Shown: positions 1-7,609 of the stretch, one piece after another | Numbering within the stretch: the first letter of the stretch is position 1 | Layout of the letters: each line of letters begins with the position of its first letter | Assembly: GCA_947176655.1 (NCBI GenBank) | Contig: CAMWRK010000019.1 | Span: forward strand, 1 to 15,757 | Direction of reading: 5' to 3' | DNA: 15,757 bases | From: an uncultured Prevotellaceae bacterium | GTDB taxonomy: Bacteria > Bacteroidota > Bacteroidia > Bacteroidales > Bacteroidaceae | Translations under genes and position numbers: made by a program | The notes under the pieces: generated by a model | The model's input: the letters and a program-made list of their open reading frames with translations, nothing else | Databases searched by the model: none | What the model was told of the DNA's origin: nothing

Positions 1-48
1 TCTACACGCGTAAGTTCGTCTTCAGCGTCAGATGTGTATAAGTTACAG
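1..48 (+). other. Illumina Nextera adapter remnant (assembly artefact)
   Basis: Bases 1-7 equal the end of the P5 flow-cell sequence. Bases 8-15 match Nextera i5 index S517 (GCGTAAGA) except the last base. Bases 16-48 match the Nextera read 1 adapter and Tn5 mosaic end, with mismatches at 21-22 (GG read as TT) and 43-44 (AG read as TT). The order is that of a library adapter joined to an insert, so genomic sequence starts at 49. All five mismatches are T on this strand. The adapter sequences are recalled from memory. The ATG at 32 lies inside the adapter and is not a real start. Confidence 0.93.
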
Positions 49-49
49 C

Positions 50-1150
50 ATAAGCCCCTATATACTGCCGTTCTGCATAACTCCCGTCTTCATACGCATC
101 TTCATGGACAGCCGGACGGCATTCATCACACACCTCATGACCATACTCATGTGCGCCGCAACCGTGACACAGCCGGCAGAGTTCATCACCATACAGGGGC
201 TGGCAGGGTTGACGGCCATCATCAGCCTGCGCCAACTGACACAGCGTTCCGAACTGTTCCGCGCCATACTGATAGTTCTCCTTGTATCGGTACTTGCCTA
301 CATCAGCCTGCAACTCATAAACCGGCGCGTGCTGTTCATAGAAGAAATCAACTATTCCGACCTTGTCTGCATCATAATCAGCAGCCTGCTGCTCATGGTG
401 TCGTACTTGCTGCTCATCCCAATAGAACGCATATTCGGATTCACCAGCAACGTCACGCTCATAGAACTCTCCAATGCCAACAATACTTTACTGCGCCGCA
501 TGTCTGAAGAGGCTCCGGGCACATTCCAGCACAGTATGCAGGTAGCCAACCTGGCTGCCGCCGTAGCAGAAAAGATAGGAGCCAAAAGCCAACTGGTACG
601 GACCGGTGCACTCTACCACGACATCGGCAAGATACGTCATGCAGCTTTCTTCACAGAGAACCAGCGGGGCATCAATCCTCACGACCGCCTCACGGAGACA
701 CAGTCCGCACAAATCATCATCAGCCATGTCCGCGAAGGTCTGGCTTTGGCAGAGAAACACAAACTGCCACAGGTCATACGCGACTTCATCGCCACACACC
801 ACGGATGCAGTTTCACCAAATACTTCTACATACAGGCACAGAACAAAACTCCCGACACAGCCATAGACCCGGCCACGTTCACCTATCCAGGCCCCGAGCC
901 CTCCACATCCGAACAAGCCGTACTCATGATGTGCGACGCAGTAGAGGCCGCCAGCCGCAGTCTGAAGGAAATCACAGAGGAAAACATTGCCGCACTTGTT
1001 AACAAGATTGTCGACGGACAACTGGCAGACGGCCATTTCAAACACACTCCCCTAACCTTCCTCGACATAGAGAACGCCAAAGAGGTGCTACGCAAAAAAC
1101 TCCAGACCATATACCACACACGCATACAGTATCCGGAACTGAAGAAATAG
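50..1150 (+). CDS. 7TMR-HD / PgpH-type membrane HD phosphohydrolase, 5'-truncated
   Basis: This is the C-terminal half of an HDIG-family membrane protein; full-length homologues are usually near 700 residues with an extracytoplasmic sensor domain, seven membrane helices and a cytosolic HD domain. About five hydrophobic helices remain (nt 50-430), including the conserved loop FMDSRTAFITH. The HD domain follows, with metal-ligand candidates His at 530-532 (GTFQHS), the His-Asp pair at 617-622 (YHDIGK), His at 725-727, His-His at 797-802 (ATHHG) and Asp at 935-937 (MMCDAVEA). Characterised relatives such as Listeria PgpH hydrolyse cyclic di-AMP, so that activity is likely but inferred. The first genomic codon is at 50; the apparent ATG at 32 is adapter. 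The gene stands alone on the + strand and ends in a strong terminator. Confidence 0.9.
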   Translation: MSPYILPFCITPVFIRIFMDSRTAFITHLMTILMCAATVTQPAEFITIQGLAGLTAIISLRQLTQRSELFRAILIVLLVSVLAYISLQLINRRVLFIEEINYSDLVCIIISSLLLMVSYLLLIPIERIFGFTSNVTLIELSNANNTLLRRMSEEAPGTFQHSMQVANLAAAVAEKIGAKSQLVRTGALYHDIGKIRHAAFFTENQRGINPHDRLTETQSAQIIISHVREGLALAEKHKLPQVIRDFIATHHGCSFTKYFYIQAQNKTPDTAIDPATFTYPGPEPSTSEQAVLMMCDAVEAASRSLKEITEENIAALVNKIVDGQLADGHFKHTPLTFLDIENAKEVLRKKLQTIYHTRIQYPELKK

Positions 1151-1210
1151 CCCCCACGGGCACTTGGCTATTTGTCACGACACTACCATGCCTGCCATAC
1201 CGAAACCAGC

Positions 1211-1245
1211 CAAGCAAGGTTTGGGACCTTGCTTGACTGATTTTT
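1211..1245 (+). terminator. Rho-independent terminator of the HD phosphohydrolase gene
   Basis: A perfect 10-bp inverted repeat, CAAGCAAGGT (1211-1220) and ACCTTGCTTG (1226-1235), encloses a 5-base loop. ACTGA and then five T follow. It lies 60 bases past the stop of the upstream + strand gene. The stem is long and uninterrupted, so this is a convincing intrinsic terminator even though the T run starts 5 bases past the stem. Confidence 0.85.
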
Positions 1246-1465
1246 GTCTCATAAACAATAATATCCATTAGGCCACAATGGACTTATATTTTTATAACCC
1301 TAACGCCCGATTGAATGTTTGGAAGGGCTACAATAAAAGATGGGATTTCCAGAGTCCTTAAAATCAATAATGTGTGACCGGACAGTTTAACCGCTTGAAC
1401 CAATCCATTTTTCATAATAATCCGAAATACAATAGGCAGATCGGAATATATAAAACCAATTATAG
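1246..1465. other. AT-rich decayed stretch upstream of the restriction enzyme relic
   Basis: No intact gene is visible. The stretch is much richer in A and T than the neighbouring genes and every + frame is broken by stops. Two short + strand pieces loosely resemble parts of BsuBI/PstI endonucleases lying before the clear relic: CVTGQFNRLNQSIF at 1371-1412 in one frame, and FIIIRNTIGRSEYIKP at 1411-1458 in the next. A 63-codon open frame on the - strand (1284-1475) lacks recognisable motifs and is probably chance. Confidence 0.4.
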
Positions 1466-1771
1466 AATCTACCACTCACAGAACATTCCAAGTTGCCTGA
1501 CATCATTATTAGTGATGAAGTCCGTGAATGGCTTTTCTTAATAGAAGTCGTAACATCACATGGACCGGTATCGGCAAAACGTGTTATAGAATTGGAAGAG
1601 TTTACAAAAGAGTGTCCCTATGGCATCGTTTATGTAACAGCATTTCCGGATGCAAAAGAATTCAAAAACTACATAGACGATATTGCTTGGGAAACAGAAG
1701 TATGACTTTCAGACATCCCTGATCACATGATTCATTTCAATGGTGACCGCTTCATAGGACCACGTTCTTAA
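1466..1771 (+). pseudogene. C-terminal relic of a BsuBI/PstI-family type II restriction endonuclease
   Basis: Read in one frame from 1466, the translation carries the family's C-terminal hallmarks in order: LPLTEHSKLPDIII, then EWLFLIEVVTSHGPVSAKRV, then VTAFPDAKEF, then DIAWETEV. A TGA at 1703-1705 interrupts it. The same frame then continues as LSDIPDHMIHFNGDRFIGPR to a TAA at 1769-1771. As I recall the family, WETEV is followed by Trp, so the TGA is most simply a TGG to TGA nonsense mutation. The PD and the E of LIEVVTSHGP are candidate catalytic residues. The only start-like codon is a TTG at 1493, and stops lie in frame just upstream (TAG 1463-1465, TAA 1451-1453). Intact family members have roughly 300 residues; only about 100 remain. 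No partner methyltransferase is in the window. The product is almost certainly non-functional. Confidence 0.85.
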
Positions 1772-1796
1772 CCATGTATCGGTGAATCCAAAACTT

Positions 1797-1818
1797 GGCT
1801 GTAACACAGCCTTTTATT
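1797..1818. terminator. Hairpin terminator between convergent pseudogene and priA
   Basis: GGCTGT (1797-1802), a 3-base loop AAC, and ACAGCC (1806-1811) form a perfect 6-bp stem, followed on the + strand by TTTTATT. On the - strand the same stem is followed by AAGTTTT. It can therefore act in both directions, ending the former restriction gene and possibly priA, whose stop is about 110 bases away. Confidence 0.6.
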
Positions 1819-1928
1819 CGATATAGAAGCCAAACAATATTAAGTAAGTTTTTCATTCGAAAATACAGCCTGAATACAATCCAAGCGATACTCTGGTCAT
1901 TGATAGAACAAATATAAAACCTAAAACA

Positions 1929-4217
1929 TCAGTCCACATCGTAGTACAATACTCCGGACTTGTATCCGGGTCTTGAAAGTAGATAGCCCTGCATCTCTTT
2001 CAGACGACGTCTTACCTCCTGCATGTCGGCAACAAGTTCCATCTTCAGAAACACCTTTCTTATATACATGGTCTGCACGCGGCCTACGGGCGGAATATCA
2101 GGGCCAAGCACACGGTGTCCGAAAACCTGCCTCAACATGGAGGCCATTTCCCCGGCCATGTGCTCCAGGACATTCTCGTCCTTGTGCTTCATATATATGT
2201 ATACCAGCCTGCAAAGCGGCGGATAAAGAAACGCCCTGCGCTCCTCCATCTGTTCGCGGAACATGCCGTCGTAGTCCCCGCTAACCACCTGCATCACCGT
2301 AGGATGTGTCGGGTCATATACCTGAAGTATCACACGTCCGGCTTTTACCGGCAACCCGTCTCCTGTCGAACGCCCGGCACGCCCCGCCACCTGAGTCATC
2401 ATCTGGAATGCCCTTTCATGACTGCGGAAATCGGGCTGGTTCAACATCGTCCCGGCATTCAGTATGCCTACCACGGAAACCTTTCTGAAGTCCAGTCCCT
2501 TGGTCACCATCTGCGTACCTATCAGTATATCCGTCTCGCCACGTTGGAATCCGTGTATAATATCTTCGTAGGCACTGCGGCTTCGTGTCGTATCCAGATC
2601 CATCCTTGCCACCTTGGCCTCCGGGAACAAGTCGCCGAGCTCCTCCTCTATACGTTCCGTGCCATAGCCTCTGCCGCTCAGTTTCTCGTCCCCGCACTGC
2701 GGACAGCGTAGCGGAACATCGGTTGAATATCCGCAATAATGGCACACTAATCTGCCGGAACGTCTGTGATACGTCAGGCTCACATCGCAATGGGGGCACT
2801 GGGGTACCCATCCGCACGTCCGGCACTCCAGCACCGGAGCGAACCCTCTCCTGTTCTGGAAGAGTATCACCTGTTCACCACGCTCCAGCGCATCGTGTAT
2901 CTCACGCAGCAGGAGCGGCGAGAACATCCCGTTCATCAATTTCTTACGCCGCAGCTCTGCCATGTTCACCACCTCTATCTCAGGCAGACACACGTTGCCG
3001 TAGCGTGTCATCAGCCGGACATATCCGTATTTGCCTGATATAGCATTGTTGTACGTCTCTACAGATGGCGTGGCCGTGCCAAGCAGTGTCTTTGCCCCAG
3101 CCAGTCTTGCCATCATCAGAGCTACATTGCGGGCATGGTATCTCGGAGCCGGCTCCGTCTGCTTGAAACTCGGTTCGTGCTCCTCGTCTATTATCACCAG
3201 CCCCAGATGACGGAAAGGTAACAGTACACTACTGCGTACTCCGACAATGATGTCATAGGGCGTGTCCGACACCTGTTTGCGGTACACTTCCACACGCTCG
3301 GCATCGGTATAGCGGCTGTGGTACACACCCAGACGGTCGCCGAAAACACGGCGTAACCTGTCCGTCAGCTGGCTCGTCAACACTATCTCGGGCAGCAGAT
3401 ACAATACCTGTCCACCCTTTTGCAGCATCTCATGTATAAGATGTATATATACCTCCGTCTTGCCGCTCGACGTCACTCCGTGCAACAAGCATACATCTTT
3501 CTCCTTCCATGACTCCAGAACCTCGCGTCTGGCCTGCTCCTGTGCTTCGGACAGTGGCTGCACCACCGTCTCTGCAGGTATACGTCCAGTAGGTATGCGG
3601 TCTATGGTCTTCTCATATTCCTCCAGCAATCCACGTTCGCAAACAGTCCTCAGTATTGCCGGAGAACAGCCTGAGGCCTTGAGAAGTTCTTCCCTCGTCA
3701 CCTCCCTCACAGCGGAAATATCTCCAGCAGCCAGTGCCTTGCTAACTCCGGCCTGCTCCACATAGCTCACCATCAGCACCTGCTGCTTCCGCGCCGTCCT
3801 CAGCCCAGCCATGGCAGCATTGAGACGGCCAGCATCGAAATACCCGTGTACCAGCCGGACGCATATCACCGTCCGCGGTCTGTACCTGACAACGCCATCC
3901 TTTTCCTTCAATCCAGAAGGTATGGCAGCCTTGTACACCTCGCCCACTGTACACATGTAATAATCAGCCACCCACTGCCACAACTTCAACTGTCCAGGCA
4001 ACAGCATGGGAACTTCCTCCAATACCTCCAGTATGTCTTTAGTCGGGTATTCCGGAGTCACTTCATGCAGACAGGCCACCAAGGCGGCATACTGCTTTTT
4101 ATTGCCCAAAGGTACGTTCACACGGCAGCCCACCCGAACCTTGGCGGTCAGGTGGGCAGGTACGCTGTATGTCAATGCGCCCTCCAACGGAAGGGGGACT
4201 ATGCAGTCTGCATACAT
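1929..4217 (-). CDS. priA: Primosomal protein N' (replication restart helicase PriA)
   Basis: PriA is a 3'-to-5' DNA helicase that recognises stalled forks and starts reloading of the replicative helicase. The 762-residue product is close to the E. coli length (732). The N-terminal DNA-binding part begins MYADCIVPLPLEGALTYSVP, typical of the family, which supports the ATG at 4217. The helicase core shows Walker A GVTSSGKT (247-254), the DEEH box (344-347), motif V GTQMVTKGLDF (567-577) and motif VI QVAGRAGR (609-616). Between the lobes lies the zinc module, with eight cysteines in four CxxC pairs (465/468, 474/477, 492/495, 505/508), all present. It starts 19 bp after the beta-barrel gene and is probably the last gene of the T9SS transcript. 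It appears intact. Confidence 0.97.
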   Translation of the reverse strand: MYADCIVPLPLEGALTYSVPAHLTAKVRVGCRVNVPLGNKKQYAALVACLHEVTPEYPTKDILEVLEEVPMLLPGQLKLWQWVADYYMCTVGEVYKAAIPSGLKEKDGVVRYRPRTVICVRLVHGYFDAGRLNAAMAGLRTARKQQVLMVSYVEQAGVSKALAAGDISAVREVTREELLKASGCSPAILRTVCERGLLEEYEKTIDRIPTGRIPAETVVQPLSEAQEQARREVLESWKEKDVCLLHGVTSSGKTEVYIHLIHEMLQKGGQVLYLLPEIVLTSQLTDRLRRVFGDRLGVYHSRYTDAERVEVYRKQVSDTPYDIIVGVRSSVLLPFRHLGLVIIDEEHEPSFKQTEPAPRYHARNVALMMARLAGAKTLLGTATPSVETYNNAISGKYGYVRLMTRYGNVCLPEIEVVNMAELRRKKLMNGMFSPLLLREIHDALERGEQVILFQNRRGFAPVLECRTCGWVPQCPHCDVSLTYHRRSGRLVCHYCGYSTDVPLRCPQCGDEKLSGRGYGTERIEEELGDLFPEAKVARMDLDTTRSRSAYEDIIHGFQRGETDILIGTQMVTKGLDFRKVSVVGILNAGTMLNQPDFRSHERAFQMMTQVAGRAGRSTGDGLPVKAGRVILQVYDPTHPTVMQVVSGDYDGMFREQMEERRAFLYPPLCRLVYIYMKHKDENVLEHMAGEMASMLRQVFGHRVLGPDIPPVGRVQTMYIRKVFLKMELVADMQEVRRRLKEMQGYLLSRPGYKSGVLYYDVD

Positions 4218-4236
4218 AAATGATGTATCCAGTGCG

Positions 4237-4860
4237 TCAGAACATGTACGCCAGATGTACCTTTACGGTCTTCTGTTTGTAGCTGCTGGGGCTTATCACT
4301 GCTCCAAACGCATCGCTGAAACTCAGGTTACCGTTGTCACTCACAGGGATAGTATAGCTCACGCCTATTTGCAGGTGCTTCATAACCTCCACGCCTGCGC
4401 CGACATTCCATCCCCAGCTGGAGCGGGAAAATCCTTTGACGGAATATCCGAACAACTCGTCTATGGTTTTGTCGCCGCTCATGCAATAGTTGTACTGCGG
4501 ACCGGTAGCTAAATATACGGACAGCACCTTCAGACCGAAAGAATAACGAAGATTCATGGGAATCTCCAAGTAGGAAAGATTCTTGCTCGTACCGGCACCA
4601 TCATTATATCTGGCACTTGCGCTATTCAGGCTGTAAAGCACGGAGGCGTCAGCGCCGAATCCCAGCAGGGGAATTTTCGCCATCACCTTAGGGCCCACGA
4701 AGAATCCGGCACGGTTACCGCTCCCGAACATCTCGGAAGAGAAACTCAGACTATTGAAGTTCATACCACCCTCGACACCCCATGTCAGCACCTTGGAGGT
4801 CTGAGCCGATGCAGTTGCCGATATCACGGCTACAGCAAACACAAGTAAAATTCTCTTCAT
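4237..4860 (-). CDS. Small outer-membrane beta-barrel protein (OMP_b-brl_2 / PorT-like type)
   Basis: This 207-residue protein has a clear signal peptide (MKRILLVFAVAVISATASAQ, cleavage after ASA expected). Alternating hydrophobic and polar strands follow, e.g. TWGVEGGMNFNSLSF, AGFFVGPKVMAKIP, LEIPMNLRYSF and LQIGVSYTIPV. The last residues KVHLAYMF end in Phe, as BAM-targeted barrels do. The composition fits Bacteroidetes porin-family barrels of about eight strands. PorT, a T9SS accessory protein, belongs to a similar fold class, but nothing here proves this is PorT. It sits 46 bp behind gldN and 19 bp before priA, all on the - strand, so co-transcription with the secretion genes is likely. 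The exact role is unknown. Confidence 0.8.
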   Translation of the reverse strand: MKRILLVFAVAVISATASAQTSKVLTWGVEGGMNFNSLSFSSEMFGSGNRAGFFVGPKVMAKIPLLGFGADASVLYSLNSASARYNDGAGTSKNLSYLEIPMNLRYSFGLKVLSVYLATGPQYNYCMSGDKTIDELFGYSVKGFSRSSWGWNVGAGVEVMKHLQIGVSYTIPVSDNGNLSFSDAFGAVISPSSYKQKTVKVHLAYMF

Positions 4861-4906
4861 TCTACAAAATTTATTTTGGTTATAAACTTTCTTACATCAC
4901 CATATA

Positions 4907-5965
4907 TCATCTTCTTTGGCGACGAACACTCACACGTGGAGCAGAACCGCCTCCTGCACTTTTGGGTTTCGGTGTTTTAGCCGTAGCCGTACTGCCGCTG
5001 CCCGTTCTACGCTGCGCCGTCCTCACCGTCACCTTGTTTCCTGTCTTGCCCACCTTGATGCTGTCCTCGCGTGCAGCCCGTATGCTGTCCTCATGGGTCA
5101 TGTGTCCCCACACACCTTCCCGGAAGTCCAGGATTTCTTTCTCTATCCTCTGCTGCTCGCGTGTCATGGCCGTGTCCGTCTTGCAATACGATGCCAGCGC
5201 GCGTCCCTGCATGTTATCGGTCTTGTATATCTTGCCGTCATACCTGTTCATGGTAAAATAGTCGTCCACGGTCATGTTCATGACATTGTTCAGATTGCTT
5301 GCCATCAGCGGCAGACGTGTCAGCCACGGAGCCACCTCGTCATAGTTCAGCCAGAACAGAGGATAAGGTGTCGCCTCACCGCCGAAATCGTCTGCACCAC
5401 GCATGAGCACGGGGCACAGAGCCGTAACCTTGGTAGAGAATGTTCCAGTACGCTGATCCAGATAAACGCTTTCCTTTATATAATAGCGTGTCACCTCTGC
5501 CGACGGCACATCGTTGCTTTCCACGGTGAACTTGCCGTCCTTCTCCTCGTAATATATACTGTACCTGTCCAGAACATCACGTATCTCCATTTTATCCTTG
5601 CTGTCGAAGCTCTCCACACCGTCCAGTCTGTATGTGTAGGCATTTATGCGCCCGGAGAGCATGAGATGAAAGACATAGGTAAAGAGGTTCACCTGTCTGC
5701 CGCGCGGCTCCACAGGATAATACAGCGGGGCATTGGCATCCTTGGTGAGATCCAGTATGCGATACACATCGCGTCTCCACACCACATTCTCTGGCATGGT
5801 CTGCTTCACAGGAAACATCAGTGCCGCGCGGTCTGTGCCACTCTGTGCATTCTTGCCTCCATGCTGTGCTGCCGCGCTGCCAGAGGTGGTGCTGCGTCTA
5901 GCAGGCTGGGCAGTCAGACCCGCGGCAAAGACTGCCGCTATAAATATCAGGAACAATCGTTTCAT
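4907..5965 (-). CDS. gldN: Type IX secretion system ring protein GldN/PorN
   Basis: GldN (PorN) is a periplasmic protein that pairs with the lipoprotein GldK to form the large ring beneath the outer membrane in T9SS. The 352-residue product is close to P. gingivalis PorN. It opens with a signal peptide (MKRLFLIFIAAVFAAGLTAQ). A low-complexity Ser/Thr/Ala linker follows, then the conserved domain with WRRDVYRILDLTKDANAPLY and a tyrosine-rich middle. From about residue 295 onward the tail is strongly basic and rich in Ser, Gly, Thr and Pro, ending RVSVRRQRR; it is likely disordered. Assignment rests on sequence character plus its place after gldM. The start at 5965 directly precedes the signal peptide. 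A 69-bp gap with a short repeat separates it from gldM. Confidence 0.93.
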   Translation of the reverse strand: MKRLFLIFIAAVFAAGLTAQPARRSTTSGSAAAQHGGKNAQSGTDRAALMFPVKQTMPENVVWRRDVYRILDLTKDANAPLYYPVEPRGRQVNLFTYVFHLMLSGRINAYTYRLDGVESFDSKDKMEIRDVLDRYSIYYEEKDGKFTVESNDVPSAEVTRYYIKESVYLDQRTGTFSTKVTALCPVLMRGADDFGGEATPYPLFWLNYDEVAPWLTRLPLMASNLNNVMNMTVDDYFTMNRYDGKIYKTDNMQGRALASYCKTDTAMTREQQRIEKEILDFREGVWGHMTHEDSIRAAREDSIKVGKTGNKVTVRTAQRRTGSGSTATAKTPKPKSAGGGSAPRVSVRRQRR

Positions 5966-5978
5966 TTGTATGTTGTAT

Positions 5979-6038
5979 CGGTTAGTGGTTAGCGATTTAA
6001 TGGTTAGTGGTGGAGCGGATTAGCGGTAAGGCGGTTAG
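5979..6038. repeat. Degenerate GGTTAG repeat cluster between gldM and gldN
   Basis: On the + strand, GGTTAG occurs at 5980-5985, 5987-5992, 6002-6007 and 6033-6038. Degenerate copies (GGATTAG, GGTAAG) lie at 6017-6030. Copies are separated by short G/T-rich spacers such as TGG and CGG. The last copy overlaps the gldM stop codon (TAA on the - strand, 6035-6037). In transcript sense the unit reads CTAACC. It fills most of the 69-bp intergenic gap. No strong hairpin is apparent. Function unknown; it could be replication slippage or an mRNA-level element. Confidence 0.6.
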
Positions 6039-7582
6039 TTGACTATAACCTCCATTGCACCGTTCAGCGTGCGTTCCACGCCATCCGGCCCTTGGGCGCG
6101 TATCTTGGTGATGAAGAATCTACGCCCTCGCGAAAGGCCGCGCATCATGGCCTTCTGACGTTCCGTAAAGTCCGATCCGCCGCTCACCTCCGGCACGGCA
6201 TTGCCAAGGTTGTCGAAAAATACCGTCTCGAAGCCTTTCACTCTGAACGGGATGTTCAACAGGCCATCGTCTATGGCAGCACCTATACCAACAGCGGCCA
6301 TAAGCTGCTGTTTACCTATCTTGCCTCCCTGGAAACGGTTATCGCCGACAGGCAGATAGGCTGTCGGATCGGGAAGTCTGCGAACACGATACGAGAACTT
6401 GCCCATAACCTGATTACGTCCCTCCTGTCTGGCCGTGACGGTGAATTCCGCCGTGCCGCCTGCCGTAGCCGGAACGGCGACATAGTGTCCTGCGGATATT
6501 TGTCTAAGTGTGCCCCCGGTCATACTCAGGCTCACTTGTCCGGCAGCCACGCCAGGCACGCTCACACTGAGCGGATTCTCATAGCCGGCATACAGCACAT
6601 TCATTATGTCCGCACTCAGTGTCGCACTTGGAGCCACCACGGTATAAGGCTGTTCGAACTCGCGTCTCACGGTCTGTCCCTCGCCGTTAAGCATCTCAAT
6701 GAAGCCTTTCAGCGTGAAATCGCCGGTGCGGTTGCATATTGTCTCATACACGCCGTCGCTGTTGTTTATCTCCTGCCCGCCTATATATATCACCGGTTTG
6801 CGTGTCGTATCCACGGCAGCCATTATTATCTGGGCGGAAAACTTGCCGCCCTGCACCACAGTGCGGCTGTTGGGTATGACGTATGCATTCAGACGGTTCA
6901 CCCTTATGTCCTTTACATCGACATTTGTGACCAGATCGTGCAACACCTGCCCCTCTGCATAGCGCACATCATTCTGCAACTTCGTCAGCAATGTAACGGC
7001 AGCAGCCGTAGGCATGGACTCAAACATGTATTCCTGCCAATTCTTGCCCATAGCCTCTGTCGGCACATCGGTATTCAGATTGCTCTTCACCAGTCCGCGC
7101 TGAGCCTCATCCGCCAGCATATCCACTATTCTCTCCCTGTAATGCTCTATAGCCTTGCGCAACACCTCGCCACGACCAGTGCCAGGTGCCAGCATCACCT
7201 GTGTGGCAGCCTCCAAGTCCTCCTTGTTACGTATATTGCGCACATCGGCATCCTTGCCATCGCTCTTGCGCACGATACTCAGTTTCAGTTCGTCCAGCAT
7301 GTTATACAGCGTGTCAGCCATGTTTCTCACCGTACGTGCCTTATCATACCACACACCCACCTTGGCCGGATTATCCTTGTACTGTTGCTCCAGACGTTTA
7401 TACACTTCAGCGTTGACTCTGGCAGAGTTCTGCGTGCTCAGAGCCAGTTTCTCGTCCACCAGCACAAAACCTTTCAGTACATCGCTGCTGACATTGAGGG
7501 CTAGCATCGCCATCAGCACCACGTACATCAGGTTTATCATCTTCTGACGGGGCGATATCTTCTTCTTGATAATCTTTCCCAT
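6035..7582 (-). CDS. gldM: Type IX secretion system motor protein GldM/PorM
   Basis: GldM (PorM) joins the cytoplasmic-membrane motor to the outer-membrane ring. It has one N-terminal helix packed within the GldL ring and four periplasmic domains reaching across the periplasm. The 515-residue product is almost the same length as P. gingivalis PorM. The N-terminus shows the family signature: a short basic cytosolic stretch (KKKISPRQK) and then the transmembrane helix at residues 15-31 (INLMYVVLMAMLALNV). The periplasmic part includes a helical first domain (about 35-220) and beta-rich domains after it (e.g. YVIPNSRTVVQGGKFSAQII, NVLYAGYENPLSVSVPGV). It starts 27 bp after gldL. No frameshift or truncation is visible. 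Confidence 0.97.
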   Translation of the reverse strand: MGKIIKKKISPRQKMINLMYVVLMAMLALNVSSDVLKGFVLVDEKLALSTQNSARVNAEVYKRLEQQYKDNPAKVGVWYDKARTVRNMADTLYNMLDELKLSIVRKSDGKDADVRNIRNKEDLEAATQVMLAPGTGRGEVLRKAIEHYRERIVDMLADEAQRGLVKSNLNTDVPTEAMGKNWQEYMFESMPTAAAVTLLTKLQNDVRYAEGQVLHDLVTNVDVKDIRVNRLNAYVIPNSRTVVQGGKFSAQIIMAAVDTTRKPVIYIGGQEINNSDGVYETICNRTGDFTLKGFIEMLNGEGQTVRREFEQPYTVVAPSATLSADIMNVLYAGYENPLSVSVPGVAAGQVSLSMTGGTLRQISAGHYVAVPATAGGTAEFTVTARQEGRNQVMGKFSYRVRRLPDPTAYLPVGDNRFQGGKIGKQQLMAAVGIGAAIDDGLLNIPFRVKGFETVFFDNLGNAVPEVSGGSDFTERQKAMMRGLSRGRRFFITKIRAQGPDGVERTLNGAMEVIVN

Positions 7583-7609
7583 GCTATCTTTCCTTCGGTT
7601 ACATCGGTA

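Noticed and set aside
32..49. ATG start at 32 for the HD phosphohydrolase
   Set aside because: The ATG and the next five codons are adapter sequence, and the family has several hundred more residues upstream.
1703..1705. TGA as a recoded codon (selenocysteine or tryptophan)
   Set aside because: Other genes here end in TGA (e.g. priA, the TPR gene), no SECIS-like structure is evident, and upstream frame damage points to a pseudogene.
6092..7504. 470-codon open frame on the + strand
   Set aside because: It lies exactly antisense to gldM, has no domain or family likeness, and arises from codon-position bias of the real gene.
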